A DNA stretch of 64,000 nucleotides from Hyphococcus sp. (GTDB lineage: Bacteria > Pseudomonadota > Alphaproteobacteria > Caulobacterales > Parvularculaceae): assembly GCA_028284345.1 (NCBI GenBank), contig JANQRY010000006.1:372001-436000 (forward strand). Direction: 5' to 3'. The number at the start of each line of letters is the position of its first letter. Within the stretch, counting starts at the first letter, position 1. Of this stretch, positions 53,453-61,646 are shown piece by piece. Both the position numbers and the translations under genes were made by a program. The notes beneath the pieces were generated by a model. That model did not search any database, was not told where the DNA came from, and saw only the letters and a program-made list of their open reading frames with translations.

Positions 53453-54487
53453 TCAGGCGGGTCCGATGATGTGTTTGAGATCATGCCCCATGGCGGAGAC
53501 GATCTGCGCGCGGTCGAGATTGAGCGCCTCGCCGCGGGCGGCGAGCGCGGAAAGACGCTCCCACGCGTCGATCAGCGCCGGGGGCGTCGCGCCGGCAAGC
53601 GGGCCGTCTACAGCGCCGCCGCGCCCGGCGGTCCGCGCCGCATCGCTGAGTGCATTGGCGACCGCGCTGATAAAGAACTCCCATTCTTCAGCGCTGGTCC
53701 GCGCGGAAAACTTCGATGCGACGGTGCCGATGTCGCCGCCCCCGCGCCCGGCTTTGACGAAGGCGTGCGCGAGAGACAGCGCCGCCGCCCCGCCTTCCGC
53801 CGCAAGGCGCAGCGCATAGCCCGGCCGTCCGTCCGCATGATCCCCGATGCGGGCCGCGTCCGCGCCCGTCGCCAGCCCCTCCCCTTCGAGCAAGGCGACG
53901 ATCTCATCACGGTCAACAGCGCGCAGGTCGATGCGCCGGCAGCGCGAGCGGATCGTCGCCAGGAGCCGTCCAGGCGCGGCGCTGAGGAGAAGAAGGAGCG
54001 TGTCCGCGGGAGGCTCCTCCAGCACTTTTAAAAGCGCGTTGGCGGCGTTGCGGTTTAAATCGTCGGCCGTGTCGATGATCGCGACCCGCGCCCCGCCAAA
54101 GGCCGGCGTATGGTTCATAAACTGGGTGAGCCGGCGAATCGTTTCAACAGTGATTTCAGACTGATACTTGGATGTTTTTTCGTTCCACTGGCGCTCCGCG
54201 ACGAAAAGGTCCGGATGGGCCCCCTGGGCGATCAGGCGGAAGGTCTGGCTGTCTTCGCCGCTGTCGAGGCTGTTTTCATCCCGCAGCGCATCCGGGTCCA
54301 GAACGGCGCGGGCGATGCGGTAGGCGAGCGTCGCCTTCCCGGCTCCGACGCCGCCGGCGATGATCCAGCCGTGGGACAGCGCGCCCGCAGCCATAGTTCG
54401 GCGCAGGGAGGCTTCAAGGTCGCTGCGGCCGATCTGCCGGGCGCGTTCCTGGGGCGCTGGTAAGTCACTCATACGGTAGCCGGTCAT
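53453..54487 (-). CDS. holB: DNA polymerase III delta' subunit
   Basis: A clamp-loader subunit, 344 residues. It keeps the AAA+ arrangement: HGWIIAGGVGAGKATLAYR with the P-loop-like 45-53, TVETIRRLTQFM, ARVAIIDTADDLNRNAANAL and LLKVLEEPPADTLLLLLS, then the SRCRR sensor-1 motif. Delta' is not expected to hydrolyse ATP itself. No Cys4 zinc module is visible, unlike DnaX. The start ATG 54487 is not certain; ATG 54472 (MSDLPAPQERA) is as good. It follows tmk by 45 bases. In relatives metG often sits between holB and tatD; it is absent here. Confidence 0.92.
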   Translation of the reverse strand: MTGYRMSDLPAPQERARQIGRSDLEASLRRTMAAGALSHGWIIAGGVGAGKATLAYRIARAVLDPDALRDENSLDSGEDSQTFRLIAQGAHPDLFVAERQWNEKTSKYQSEITVETIRRLTQFMNHTPAFGGARVAIIDTADDLNRNAANALLKVLEEPPADTLLLLLSAAPGRLLATIRSRCRRIDLRAVDRDEIVALLEGEGLATGADAARIGDHADGRPGYALRLAAEGGAAALSLAHAFVKAGRGGGDIGTVASKFSARTSAEEWEFFISAVANALSDAARTAGRGGAVDGPLAGATPPALIDAWERLSALAARGEALNLDRAQIVSAMGHDLKHIIGPA

Positions 54488-54532
54488 AGCTCAATCGCCG
54501 GCGCGGGCAAACGGGCCGTCGCCGGCAATGTC

Positions 54533-55174
54533 CTAAAGCGCCGGAAACCGCTCCGCGACGGCGCGCCAGACCGCGTCCGCCGTCGCCTTGATGTCCCCGG
54601 TGGCATCGATCACGACGCAGCGCGCAGGGTTTTCTCGCGCAATTTCGAGAAAGGCGTCGCGGACCTTTTTCTGAAATTCCGCGCCCTTCGATTCAAACCG
54701 CGTTTCAACGCCGGTTCGCTCGCCGGCCCGGGCGAGACCTTCTTCGATCGGAACGTCGAGAATGATGGAAAGATCCGGATCGTTCTCGCCGACGGCGATC
54801 TTGTGCAGGGCCGCCGCTGCGTCGCGACCGAGATCGCCGGCGATGCCCTGATAGGCCATGGTTGAATCGGCAAAGCGGTCGCTGATGACAACAGCGCCCC
54901 GGGCGAGCGCCGGCAGGATCACCCGTTCGAGATGATCGCGCCGGGCGGCCACCATCAACAGCGCCTCGGTCATGGGTGACCAGCGGTCCTTGTCTCCCTC
55001 GACCAGCAGCCGACGGATTTCCTCCGCGCCGGGCGAACCGCCGGGTTCGCGCGTCGTCACGACCTCATGCCCGCCCCGCGACAGGCGGTCGGCGAGATGC
55101 TGAATCTGCGTCGACTTGCCGGCGCCGTCGCCGCCCTCAAAACTGATAAAAATGCCGCGGCTCGCTTCGTTCAT
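54533..55174 (-). CDS. tmk: Thymidylate kinase
   Basis: Phosphorylates dTMP to dTDP for DNA synthesis. The 213-residue protein has the P-loop FEGGDGAGKST (about 12-22), TTREPGGSPGAEEIRRLL with the dTMP-binding Arg, and the LID segment near RAGERTGVETRFESKG. SDRFADSTMAYQG supplies the DR[FY]-type catalytic region. It lies between the carboxypeptidase gene (18 bases upstream) and holB, linking nucleotide supply and clamp loading in one operon. Confidence 0.96.
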   Translation of the reverse strand: MNEASRGIFISFEGGDGAGKSTQIQHLADRLSRGGHEVVTTREPGGSPGAEEIRRLLVEGDKDRWSPMTEALLMVAARRDHLERVILPALARGAVVISDRFADSTMAYQGIAGDLGRDAAAALHKIAVGENDPDLSIILDVPIEEGLARAGERTGVETRFESKGAEFQKKVRDAFLEIARENPARCVVIDATGDIKATADAVWRAVAERFPAL

Positions 55175-55192
55175 GGCCGCCTTCTGTTTCGT

Positions 55193-56371
55193 TTATTGCG
55201 CAAGGGCGGCGGATTCTTCCGGCGTCGCCTCAGGCTTGGCGAGGAGCGCCTTGGCCGCCAGTCCGATCTTGCCGAAGACGCCCATTTCCCGAACGGCGGC
55301 GCCGGCGAACAACGGATATTCTTTCGCGTCGCCGCCTTCGATCTCAACGCGCAGATAGCCGACCTGCTGGTTTTCGCTGATCGGCGCCGCGACGGGGCCT
55401 TCATAGACGACGGTGGCGCGGGTCTTGTCCATGAGCGAGCGATGAACGATCACGGAGACCGGTTCGGCGACGATCAGCGGCGTCGTTTTTTCTTTGCCCT
55501 TGAAGACCATAGCGTCGCCGACGGCGTCGCTGGGTTCAAAAAGCGTCTGACGCGTGAAGTCGTTAAAGGCGATGCGCATGAGACGCGCGGATTCGCTCGA
55601 CCGCTCGCGCGTGCTGTCGAGGCCGTTGACGACGACGATGCGCCGCTCGCCGTCTTTCACCGCAGAGCCGACAAGTCCGTATCCTGACTCTTCGGTATGT
55701 CCGGTTTTGAGCCCGTCGGCCCCGTCAAAAGCGTCGAGCAGCGGGTTACGGTTGCCCTGCGGGATCTTTTCCCAGGTGAACTCGCGCTCGGCGAACAGGC
55801 CGTAATATTCCGGAAAGTCGCGGATGATCTTGCGCGTCAGGATGGCGAGATCGCGCATAGACATTTTCTGGTTTTCATCGGGCCAGCCGGTCGCGTTGGC
55901 GAAGGTGGAATCGGCAAGGCCCCAGTCGCGCGCTTTTTTATTCATGAGTTCGGCAAACGCATCTTCGGAGCCAGAGATGTTTTCCGCAATGACGATGCAC
56001 GCGTCGTTGCCCGATTGCACAATGATGCCGCGCAGCAGGTTTTCGACGGAGATTTCCGTGTCGACCCGCACCCACATTTTCGACCCGCCCATGCGCCAGG
56101 CTTTTTCGGAGACGTCGAACATATCCGAAAGCTGGAGCGAGCCCTCCTTCAGCCGTTCAAAAACGATCGCCGCGGTCATCAGCTTGGACATTGACGCCGG
56201 GGCCGTCGGCGTCCGGGCGTTTTTCTCGTAGAGAACCTCGCCGGTCCGGTAATCCATGATAAGGGCGTACTCGCCCGGCGTTTCGATCGGCTGCGCCGCC
56301 GCCGGAAGGCCGCCAAGGCCGAATAAAATCAACAGGCTGAAAAGAAAGTTGCCAATACGCACGGGTGACAC
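55193..56371 (-). CDS. Penicillin-binding D-alanyl-D-alanine carboxypeptidase, PBP5/6 family
   Basis: Trims the terminal D-Ala from peptidoglycan stem peptides in the periplasm. The 392-residue protein has a signal peptide (about 6-27, ending AAAQP) and all catalytic motifs: SMSK (Ser60, Lys63), SGN (120-122) and KTG (222-224). The C-terminal PBP5-type beta domain and a weak amphipathic tail complete it. Start codon is GTG: 56371 places AGGAG too close, while GTG 56362 has it at a better distance, so the protein may begin three residues later. rlpA lies 33 bases upstream in the same unit. Confidence 0.92.
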   Translation of the reverse strand: MSPVRIGNFLFSLLILFGLGGLPAAAQPIETPGEYALIMDYRTGEVLYEKNARTPTAPASMSKLMTAAIVFERLKEGSLQLSDMFDVSEKAWRMGGSKMWVRVDTEISVENLLRGIIVQSGNDACIVIAENISGSEDAFAELMNKKARDWGLADSTFANATGWPDENQKMSMRDLAILTRKIIRDFPEYYGLFAEREFTWEKIPQGNRNPLLDAFDGADGLKTGHTEESGYGLVGSAVKDGERRIVVVNGLDSTRERSSESARLMRIAFNDFTRQTLFEPSDAVGDAMVFKGKEKTTPLIVAEPVSVIVHRSLMDKTRATVVYEGPVAAPISENQQVGYLRVEIEGGDAKEYPLFAGAAVREMGVFGKIGLAAKALLAKPEATPEESAALAQ

Positions 56372-56404
56372 TGCTCCTGAATAAAAGCCCCGCCTACGCC
56401 CGGT

Positions 56405-57301
56405 TCAAGGCGATATCGCGACCACGACGGCGTTATTATATCCTGCTTCGCGAACGGTCTCCAACCGGTTCGCGGCCTCGGATTCACTGGGGAAAGGCCC
56501 GAGATTGATGCGATAGCGGGCCGCATCAGGCGGATCGCCGGCGCGCGCAATGCGCAAGGGGCCCTCATCGGCGAGGCGCGCGCGCAAGGCCGGCAAGTCC
56601 TCGATATTGTCGAGAACCGCGACCTGGATGGCGTAGAGCGAACCGGGCGGCGGCTCCATAACGGGCAAGGGCGGCGGCAAATTCGGCGCCCGCCCGGGAT
56701 CTGCGCCCTCAATCAGCGCCGCCAGTTCGTCGGCGTTGATCGCATCGGTCGACGGTGAAACCGCAACGGCGACGGGCTGCGCCGCCGGTTTTGCGTTAGC
56801 GTAAATCGGTTCGTTTTTTTCACCCGGCAACGGCGCCGGCGCGAGGTAACGCACCCTGACCTTTGCAAGGCCCTGTCGTTCAAACCCCAAAGCTTGCGCC
56901 GCCGCGCGAGACAGATCGATGATCCGGTTATGGGCGAAGGGTCCGCGGTCGTTGACCCGGACAACAGCCTGGCGCCCGTTTTCGAGATTGGTCACCTCAA
57001 CCAGCGACGGCAACGGCAGCGTCGTATGCGCCGCCGTCATCCGGCGCATGTCGAAGATTTCGCCATTGGCCGTGGGCCGGCCGTGAAAATCATCGCCATA
57101 CCAGGAGGCGACGCCTTTTCGGTCGTAGGACGGATCGACCGCCGGCCGGTACCAGCGGCCGTTGATTTTGTAGGGATTGCCCACCTTGTAATGCGGCGAG
57201 GACGGCCGCCCGGATACGTCGCGCGGCGCGGTGGCGCATCCCGCGGCGGCGAAAAGGATCGCGGACGCGGCGAGCGCCATGCGGATTTTGACGTTACCCA
57301 T
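56405..57301 (-). CDS. rlpA: Septal ring lytic transglycosylase RlpA-family lipoprotein with SPOR domain
   Basis: RlpA proteins cleave denuded glycan strands at the division septum. ATG 57301 gives a 298-residue lipoprotein: hydrophobic segment 8-21 and lipobox AAGC (Cys22). The double-psi beta-barrel domain covers about 63-150, with GVASWYGDDFHGRPTANGE (63-81) and VVRVNDRGPF (113-122), containing the catalytic aspartate. A proline-rich linker leads to the C-terminal SPOR domain (about 218-298), which binds denuded peptidoglycan. An in-frame start further upstream would put residues before the signal sequence and is rejected. It leads the rlpA-carboxypeptidase-tmk-holB-tatD-MBL unit. Confidence 0.92.
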   Translation of the reverse strand: MGNVKIRMALAASAILFAAAGCATAPRDVSGRPSSPHYKVGNPYKINGRWYRPAVDPSYDRKGVASWYGDDFHGRPTANGEIFDMRRMTAAHTTLPLPSLVEVTNLENGRQAVVRVNDRGPFAHNRIIDLSRAAAQALGFERQGLAKVRVRYLAPAPLPGEKNEPIYANAKPAAQPVAVAVSPSTDAINADELAALIEGADPGRAPNLPPPLPVMEPPPGSLYAIQVAVLDNIEDLPALRARLADEGPLRIARAGDPPDAARYRINLGPFPSESEAANRLETVREAGYNNAVVVAISP

Positions 57302-57451
57302 TACGCATCCAAGAGGGCTACAACAAACGGACGACGGCGGGATGATCCTCGCTGAAGGAACAAAGACGGTCAAAGTTTAATCTTGCGTTAACCGTCGTTG
57401 CAGCGGCGCGAGAAACCGCTCAAATCGACAAGGGGCGGCAGCGCCCGGACG

Positions 57452-57480
57452 TTGCGGCGGCCCTTGCAAGCGGCTACATC
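57452..57480 (+). promoter_or_regulatory. Candidate promoter for tRNA-Ser
   Basis: TTGCGG (57452-57457) and TACATC (57475-57480) are separated by 17 bases and end 13 bases before the tRNA. The match to consensus is moderate. The rest of the 192-bp rlpA-tRNA gap shows no gene. Confidence 0.4.
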
Positions 57481-57493
57481 CTCTGACGCCGCC

Positions 57494-57583
57494 GGAGGGG
57501 TGGCAGAGTGGTCGAATGCGGCGGTCTTGAAAACCGTTGGGCGTTGACGCGTCCCGGGGGTTCGAATCCCTCCCCCTCCGCCA
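57494..57583 (+). tRNA. tRNA-Ser, anticodon TGA
   Basis: The acceptor arms GGAGGGG (57494-57500) and CCCCTCC (57573-57579) pair fully, followed by discriminator G and encoded CCA (57581-57583). The anticodon loop CTTGAAA gives TGA (57528-57530), reading UCA and related serine codons. A long variable arm and the T-loop TTCGAAT confirm a class II tRNA-Ser of 90 bases. Confidence 0.97.
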
Positions 57584-57761
57584 TCATTTCGCTCGCGGTG
57601 AATTGCTTCGCAATCGCCTCCGCGGGGGCGCCCTGACCGGGCGGCGGCCGTCGGCCTTGCGAACCCTTCGGGTTCGAACTTCCTCCCCGCATCTCCGCCA
57701 TTTCAAATTTCAACCCGCCGTTCATCCATGGGTTCCAATGACATTTCGTTTCGAGCAACGA
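57584..57761. other. Gap after tRNA-Ser with small hairpins and a tRNA-3'-end-like sequence
   Basis: The 178-bp space before the map stop codon holds ATTGC-TTC-GCAAT (about 57603-57615) and CGAACCC-TTC-GGGTTCG (about 57660-57676). At 57671-57700 the sequence starts GGTTCGAA and ends TCCGCCA, like the last 25 bases of the tRNA-Ser gene (57559-57583) but with five extra bases. It could be a trace of tRNA-targeted integration, an accidental likeness, or part of a termination region. I see no gene. Confidence 0.45.
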
Positions 57762-58526
57762 TCAAATTGCCTTTTGATAATCGGCGTGCGTTGTAATAAT
57801 TGGGCCGTTTCGCGTTACGATGACTGTATGCTCGTATTGCGCCGTATACACGCCTTCGTCCGTATACAATGACCAGCCGTCGTCGCCGTCAAACACCATG
57901 TCAGCGCCGGTCGACAAGAATGGTTCGATCGTAATTACCGCGCCGTTGTCTAATTTTCTCGTTTCGCTTTTTTCGAAATAGGGCAAAATTTGCCCCGGGT
58001 CCTCGTGGAGCGCGCGGCCAACGCCATGACTGCTGAGATTCCGAACGACACGCATATTATGTTTGCGTGCGGTCTTTTCGATAATTTTGCCGATTTCGTT
58101 CAGTCGCATTCCCGGCCTTAACGATTGGATGGCCTTGTTGCGGGCTTTTTTCGCCGCTTTGCAAACGGAATGTTGCTCATGACTATTGGGCGGCGCCAGA
58201 AAGCTTGCGCCGGTATCTCCGAAATAACCGTCAAGCTCCGCCGACACGTCGATATTGATCATATCGCCGCTTTGGATGACGGTATCATCTGGAATACCGT
58301 GCGCAACGCAGTGGTTGACGCTGATACACGTCGCGCCGGGATAGTCATATGTCAGTTCCGGCGCGGAGCGCGCGCCGTGGCGCTCAAGATAGACGCGGCC
58401 GAGATCATCAAGCTCTCTGGTTGTAATGCCCGGCTCCAAATGCGCCGCCATGTGCTGCATGGTATTGGCGCATATGCGACCAATTTTCTGCAGGCCCTGA
58501 ATATCGTCTTCTGAGTCAATGGTCAT
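57762..58526 (-). CDS. map: Methionine aminopeptidase, type I
   Basis: Removes the initiator methionine from new proteins. The 254-residue protein has every metal and active-site residue: His76 (VAHGIP), Asp93, Asp104 (FGDTGASF), His167 (SSHGVGRALHEDPG), Glu201 (TIEPFLS) and Glu232 (QYEHTV). The base composition is clearly more A+T-rich than in neighbouring genes. The start MTIDSEDDIQGLQKIGR differs from the map form usual in alphaproteobacteria as I recall it, so this may be a second, acquired copy. It lies alone between tRNA-Ser and the PDH operon. Confidence 0.93.
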   Translation of the reverse strand: MTIDSEDDIQGLQKIGRICANTMQHMAAHLEPGITTRELDDLGRVYLERHGARSAPELTYDYPGATCISVNHCVAHGIPDDTVIQSGDMINIDVSAELDGYFGDTGASFLAPPNSHEQHSVCKAAKKARNKAIQSLRPGMRLNEIGKIIEKTARKHNMRVVRNLSSHGVGRALHEDPGQILPYFEKSETRKLDNGAVITIEPFLSTGADMVFDGDDGWSLYTDEGVYTAQYEHTVIVTRNGPIITTHADYQKAI

Positions 58527-58543
58527 TTGGGTTTATTTACTTA

Positions 58544-58564
58544 CGTTTGCGGAATTTTCAAACG
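58544..58564. promoter_or_regulatory. Inverted repeat upstream of map
   Basis: CGTTTG (58544-58549) and CAAACG (58559-58564) flank nine bases, within the short A+T-rich region just before the map start. A 12-bp palindrome GCCCCCGGGGGC lies next to it (about 58580-58592), between map and the lpdA stop. The first could be an operator or part of the map promoter. Confidence 0.3.
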
Positions 58565-58602
58565 CCGCCGCCCTACCCGCCCCCGGGGGCCGACATGACA
58601 AA

Positions 58603-60318
58603 TCAGGCGAGAAACGATCGGCGCTGCGGCGGCAAGTCCGTGCAGACGCCTTTTGCAACCTCGGCCGTCATGCCAATCGTTTCGCCAAGCGTCGGGTGCG
58701 GATGGATGGTCTTGCCGATATCGATCGCGTCGGCGCCCATCTCGATGGCAAGGCAAATCTCGCCGATCATGTCGCCGGCGTTCGGGCCGACGATGGCGCA
58801 GCCGATGACGCGTCCGGTTTCTTTTGAAAAAACGAGCTTTGTCTTGCCGTAGTCCGCGCCGTTGGCGATCGCCCGACCCGATGCGGACCACGGAAATGTT
58901 GCAACATCGACGTTTATGTTTTGCGCCTTGGCTTCGGTTTCCGTGACGCCCGCCCAGGCGATTTCAGGGTCGGTATAGGCGACGGATGGAATAACCTGCG
59001 CTTCAAACGCGGCCTTTTCGCCCGCCGCCGCTTCGGCCGCCACGTGGCCCTCATGGACGGCTTTATGCGCCAGCATGGGCGGGCCGGCGATATCGCCGAT
59101 GGCGAAGATATTCGCGACGTTTGTGCGCATGGCCTTGTCGACTTTGATAAAGCCGTTCTCCAAGGCAACGCCCGCCGCTTCGAGCGCCAGCCCCGTGCTG
59201 TCCGGTCGGCGCCCCGCGGCCTGAAGGATGAGGTCATAGCGCCGGGTTTCCCGCTCGCCGTCAAAGCTTACGAAAAGACCGTCGTCGCGGGCGTCAACCG
59301 ACTGAACCCGCGCGGACAGGAAAATATCGCCGAGGCGCTCCTTGTTCGTCTTTTTCCAGACGCCGACAAGATCCCTGTCGACGCTGGCGAGAATGTCGTC
59401 CATCGCCTCAACGATATCGACCCGCGCGCCGAGCGCGCTGTAGACCGTCGCCATTTCAAGGCCGATAATGCCACCGCCGATCACGAGCATGGTTTTCGGC
59501 GTGAACGGCAATTCAAGCGCGCCGGCGGAATCGACGATGCGCGGATCGTCAGGCAGGAACGGCAAGTCCGCCACAACCGACCCCGCGGCGATAATGCAAT
59601 TACGGAAGGCGACACTTTTTTCGCTTCCGTCGTCTTGCGCGATAAGAAGTTTGCCCGCGTCGGCAAAGCGCGCGGCGCCGCGAATGACATCAACATCGCG
59701 CACTTTCGCCATGCCGGCGAGCCCCGTGGTCAGTTTGGACACCGTCTCGTTCTTGAACGCGCGTAACTTATCGAGGTCAAAGACGGGGTCGCCAAAAGCC
59801 ACGCCATGGGCCGCGAGACTTTGTGCTTCCCGGGTGACCTCCGCCACGTGGAGGAGCGCCTTCGATGGAATACATCCCACATTCAGGCAAACGCCGCCAA
59901 GCGTGTCGGCTTTTTCGATCAGGGCGACGTTCATTCCGAGGTCGGCGGCGCGAAACGCAGCGGAGTAGCCACCCGGACCGCCGCCAATCACCGCGAGGTC
60001 GAACGCCGCTTCGCCCGCTTGTGATACCGCGTCTTTCTCGCTCGCCGCAATTGGCGCGGCTTCTTCATCGTCCCGCGTCTCGCTGATTTCGATCGTCATC
60101 AGCAGCGAGCCCTGGCTCACCGCATCGCCGACAGCGACTTCAATCGACGCGATTTTCCCTGCGTGGGGCGACGGAATGTCCATCGTCGCCTTGTCCGACT
60201 CGATAGAGACGAGCCCCTGCTCGACCTCGACCTGCTCGCCGACCGCGGTCAGTATTTCGATGACGGATACGTCCTCAAAATCCCCAATGTCGGGAACGCA
60301 AATTTCAACCGTGCGCAT
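58603..60318 (-). CDS. lpdA: Dihydrolipoyl dehydrogenase (E3) with N-terminal lipoyl domain
   Basis: Reoxidises dihydrolipoyl groups of the pyruvate dehydrogenase complex with NAD+. The 571-residue protein begins with a lipoyl domain (about 1-78, lipoyl Lys43 in IESDKATMDIPS). After a linker come the FAD site GGGPGG (112-117), the redox pair Cys144/Cys149 in GGVCLNVGCIPSK, the NAD site and the C-terminal HPHPTLGE with the catalytic histidine. ATG 60318 is preferred to a TTG one codon earlier because AGGAG lies nine bases upstream. An E3 carrying its own lipoyl domain is found in PDH complexes such as that of Ralstonia. Confidence 0.95.
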   Translation of the reverse strand: MRTVEICVPDIGDFEDVSVIEILTAVGEQVEVEQGLVSIESDKATMDIPSPHAGKIASIEVAVGDAVSQGSLLMTIEISETRDDEEAAPIAASEKDAVSQAGEAAFDLAVIGGGPGGYSAAFRAADLGMNVALIEKADTLGGVCLNVGCIPSKALLHVAEVTREAQSLAAHGVAFGDPVFDLDKLRAFKNETVSKLTTGLAGMAKVRDVDVIRGAARFADAGKLLIAQDDGSEKSVAFRNCIIAAGSVVADLPFLPDDPRIVDSAGALELPFTPKTMLVIGGGIIGLEMATVYSALGARVDIVEAMDDILASVDRDLVGVWKKTNKERLGDIFLSARVQSVDARDDGLFVSFDGERETRRYDLILQAAGRRPDSTGLALEAAGVALENGFIKVDKAMRTNVANIFAIGDIAGPPMLAHKAVHEGHVAAEAAAGEKAAFEAQVIPSVAYTDPEIAWAGVTETEAKAQNINVDVATFPWSASGRAIANGADYGKTKLVFSKETGRVIGCAIVGPNAGDMIGEICLAIEMGADAIDIGKTIHPHPTLGETIGMTAEVAKGVCTDLPPQRRSFLA

Positions 60319-60330
60319 CAAGCGGATCTC

Positions 60331-61632
60331 CTAAAGCGATGCGCGTCGAAAATCGGTGAGCACTTCACAGATCTTTTTAAGGAAACGCGCCGCCGCGACG
60401 CCGTCGACGACCCGGTGGTCCCAGGAAAGGCTAAGCGGTTGCATCAAACGCGGCGCAAACGCGGCGCCGTCCCACACCGGCTTGATCTGCGAACGCACGG
60501 CGCCGAGGATCGCCACTTCCGGCGCGTTGATAATGGGCGAAAAGTTCGTTCCGCCAACGCCGCCGAGCGAAGACACGGAAAAGCACCCGCCTTGCATGTC
60601 GCCGGGACTTAAAGCCCCCTCGCGCGCCTTGCGGGCGAGCGTCGCCATCTCCCGGGCGATGTCCGCCAACCCCTTTTTGTCGCAATCGCGCACGACCGGC
60701 ACGACCAGCCCGTTCGGCGTATCGGCCGCGAAACCGATATGCACATACTTCTTAAAGATGAGGTCGTCGCCATCAAGCGAGGCGTTGAAACGCGGATATG
60801 TCTTAAGCGCAATCGCTGACGCCTTGATCAAAAAGGCGACCATTGTGAGCTTAACGCCTTCATCCTTCAATTCGTCATTGGTCGACTTTCTGAAAGCTTC
60901 CAGCTCCGTTATGTCCGCTTCGTCGAAATTCGCCACATGGGGAATGACGATCGCATTGCGGGCGAGATTGGCGCCCGCGACTTTTTGAATGCGCGTTAAA
61001 GGAACGCGTTCGATTTCGCCGTATTTCGCAAAGTCAACGCTCGGCCATGGCGGCAAGCCGGCGCCAGGCAGCGCCCCAGTCGCCGCGCCGCCCTCGGACA
61101 TGACCGATTTCACGAGCCCCGCGACGTCTTCCCTCAATATGCGCCCTTTCGGGCCCGTCGCCTTTACATTGTGAAGGTCAACGCCCAGTTCGCGGGCGAA
61201 CGCGCGCACTGACGGGCTCGCATGCATCGCCTCAGCGGTCGCAGGCGCCGGCGCTTTTGTTTCCGGCGAAAGAGATACAGCGTTCGGCGCTTTGTCGGCC
61301 GGCGCTGCAGCGACCGATTTTTTGGGTTCGGGCGTCGCAACGGCGTCCGTCACGCTTGTTGACGGCAGCGCGTCATCGCCCGCGCCGTTCAACGCTTCCG
61401 GTTCAATGACAGCGATGGGCGCGCCTTTGGAGATCGTTGCGCCGATGGAAACCAGAAGCTCCTTTACGACGCCGGCCAGCGGCGCCGGCACTTCCATCGA
61501 CGCCTTGTCCGATTCAATCATGATCAGCGGATCGTCGACGGCGATACGGTCGCCCGGCGATACGAGAAGCTCCGCAACCGGAACGTCTTCGAAATCGCCG
61601 ATATCCGGCAAGGTAATTGTCTCGTCAGCCAT
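60331..61632 (-). CDS. aceF: Pyruvate dehydrogenase dihydrolipoyl acetyltransferase (E2)
   Basis: Transfers acetyl groups to CoA and forms the core of the complex. The 433-residue protein has one lipoyl domain (about 1-78, Lys43 in IESDKASMEVPA), an Ala/Pro-rich linker, the peripheral subunit-binding domain (about 139-174, ASPSVRAFARELGVDL), and the catalytic domain (about 205-433) with His406 and Asp410 in SWDHRVVDG. E. coli E2 has three lipoyl domains; this one has one, with a further one on E3. It lies between aceE (14 bases) and lpdA (12 bases). Confidence 0.96.
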   Translation of the reverse strand: MADETITLPDIGDFEDVPVAELLVSPGDRIAVDDPLIMIESDKASMEVPAPLAGVVKELLVSIGATISKGAPIAVIEPEALNGAGDDALPSTSVTDAVATPEPKKSVAAAPADKAPNAVSLSPETKAPAPATAEAMHASPSVRAFARELGVDLHNVKATGPKGRILREDVAGLVKSVMSEGGAATGALPGAGLPPWPSVDFAKYGEIERVPLTRIQKVAGANLARNAIVIPHVANFDEADITELEAFRKSTNDELKDEGVKLTMVAFLIKASAIALKTYPRFNASLDGDDLIFKKYVHIGFAADTPNGLVVPVVRDCDKKGLADIAREMATLARKAREGALSPGDMQGGCFSVSSLGGVGGTNFSPIINAPEVAILGAVRSQIKPVWDGAAFAPRLMQPLSLSWDHRVVDGVAAARFLKKICEVLTDFRRASL

Positions 61633-61646
61633 ATTGTGAAGGTCCG

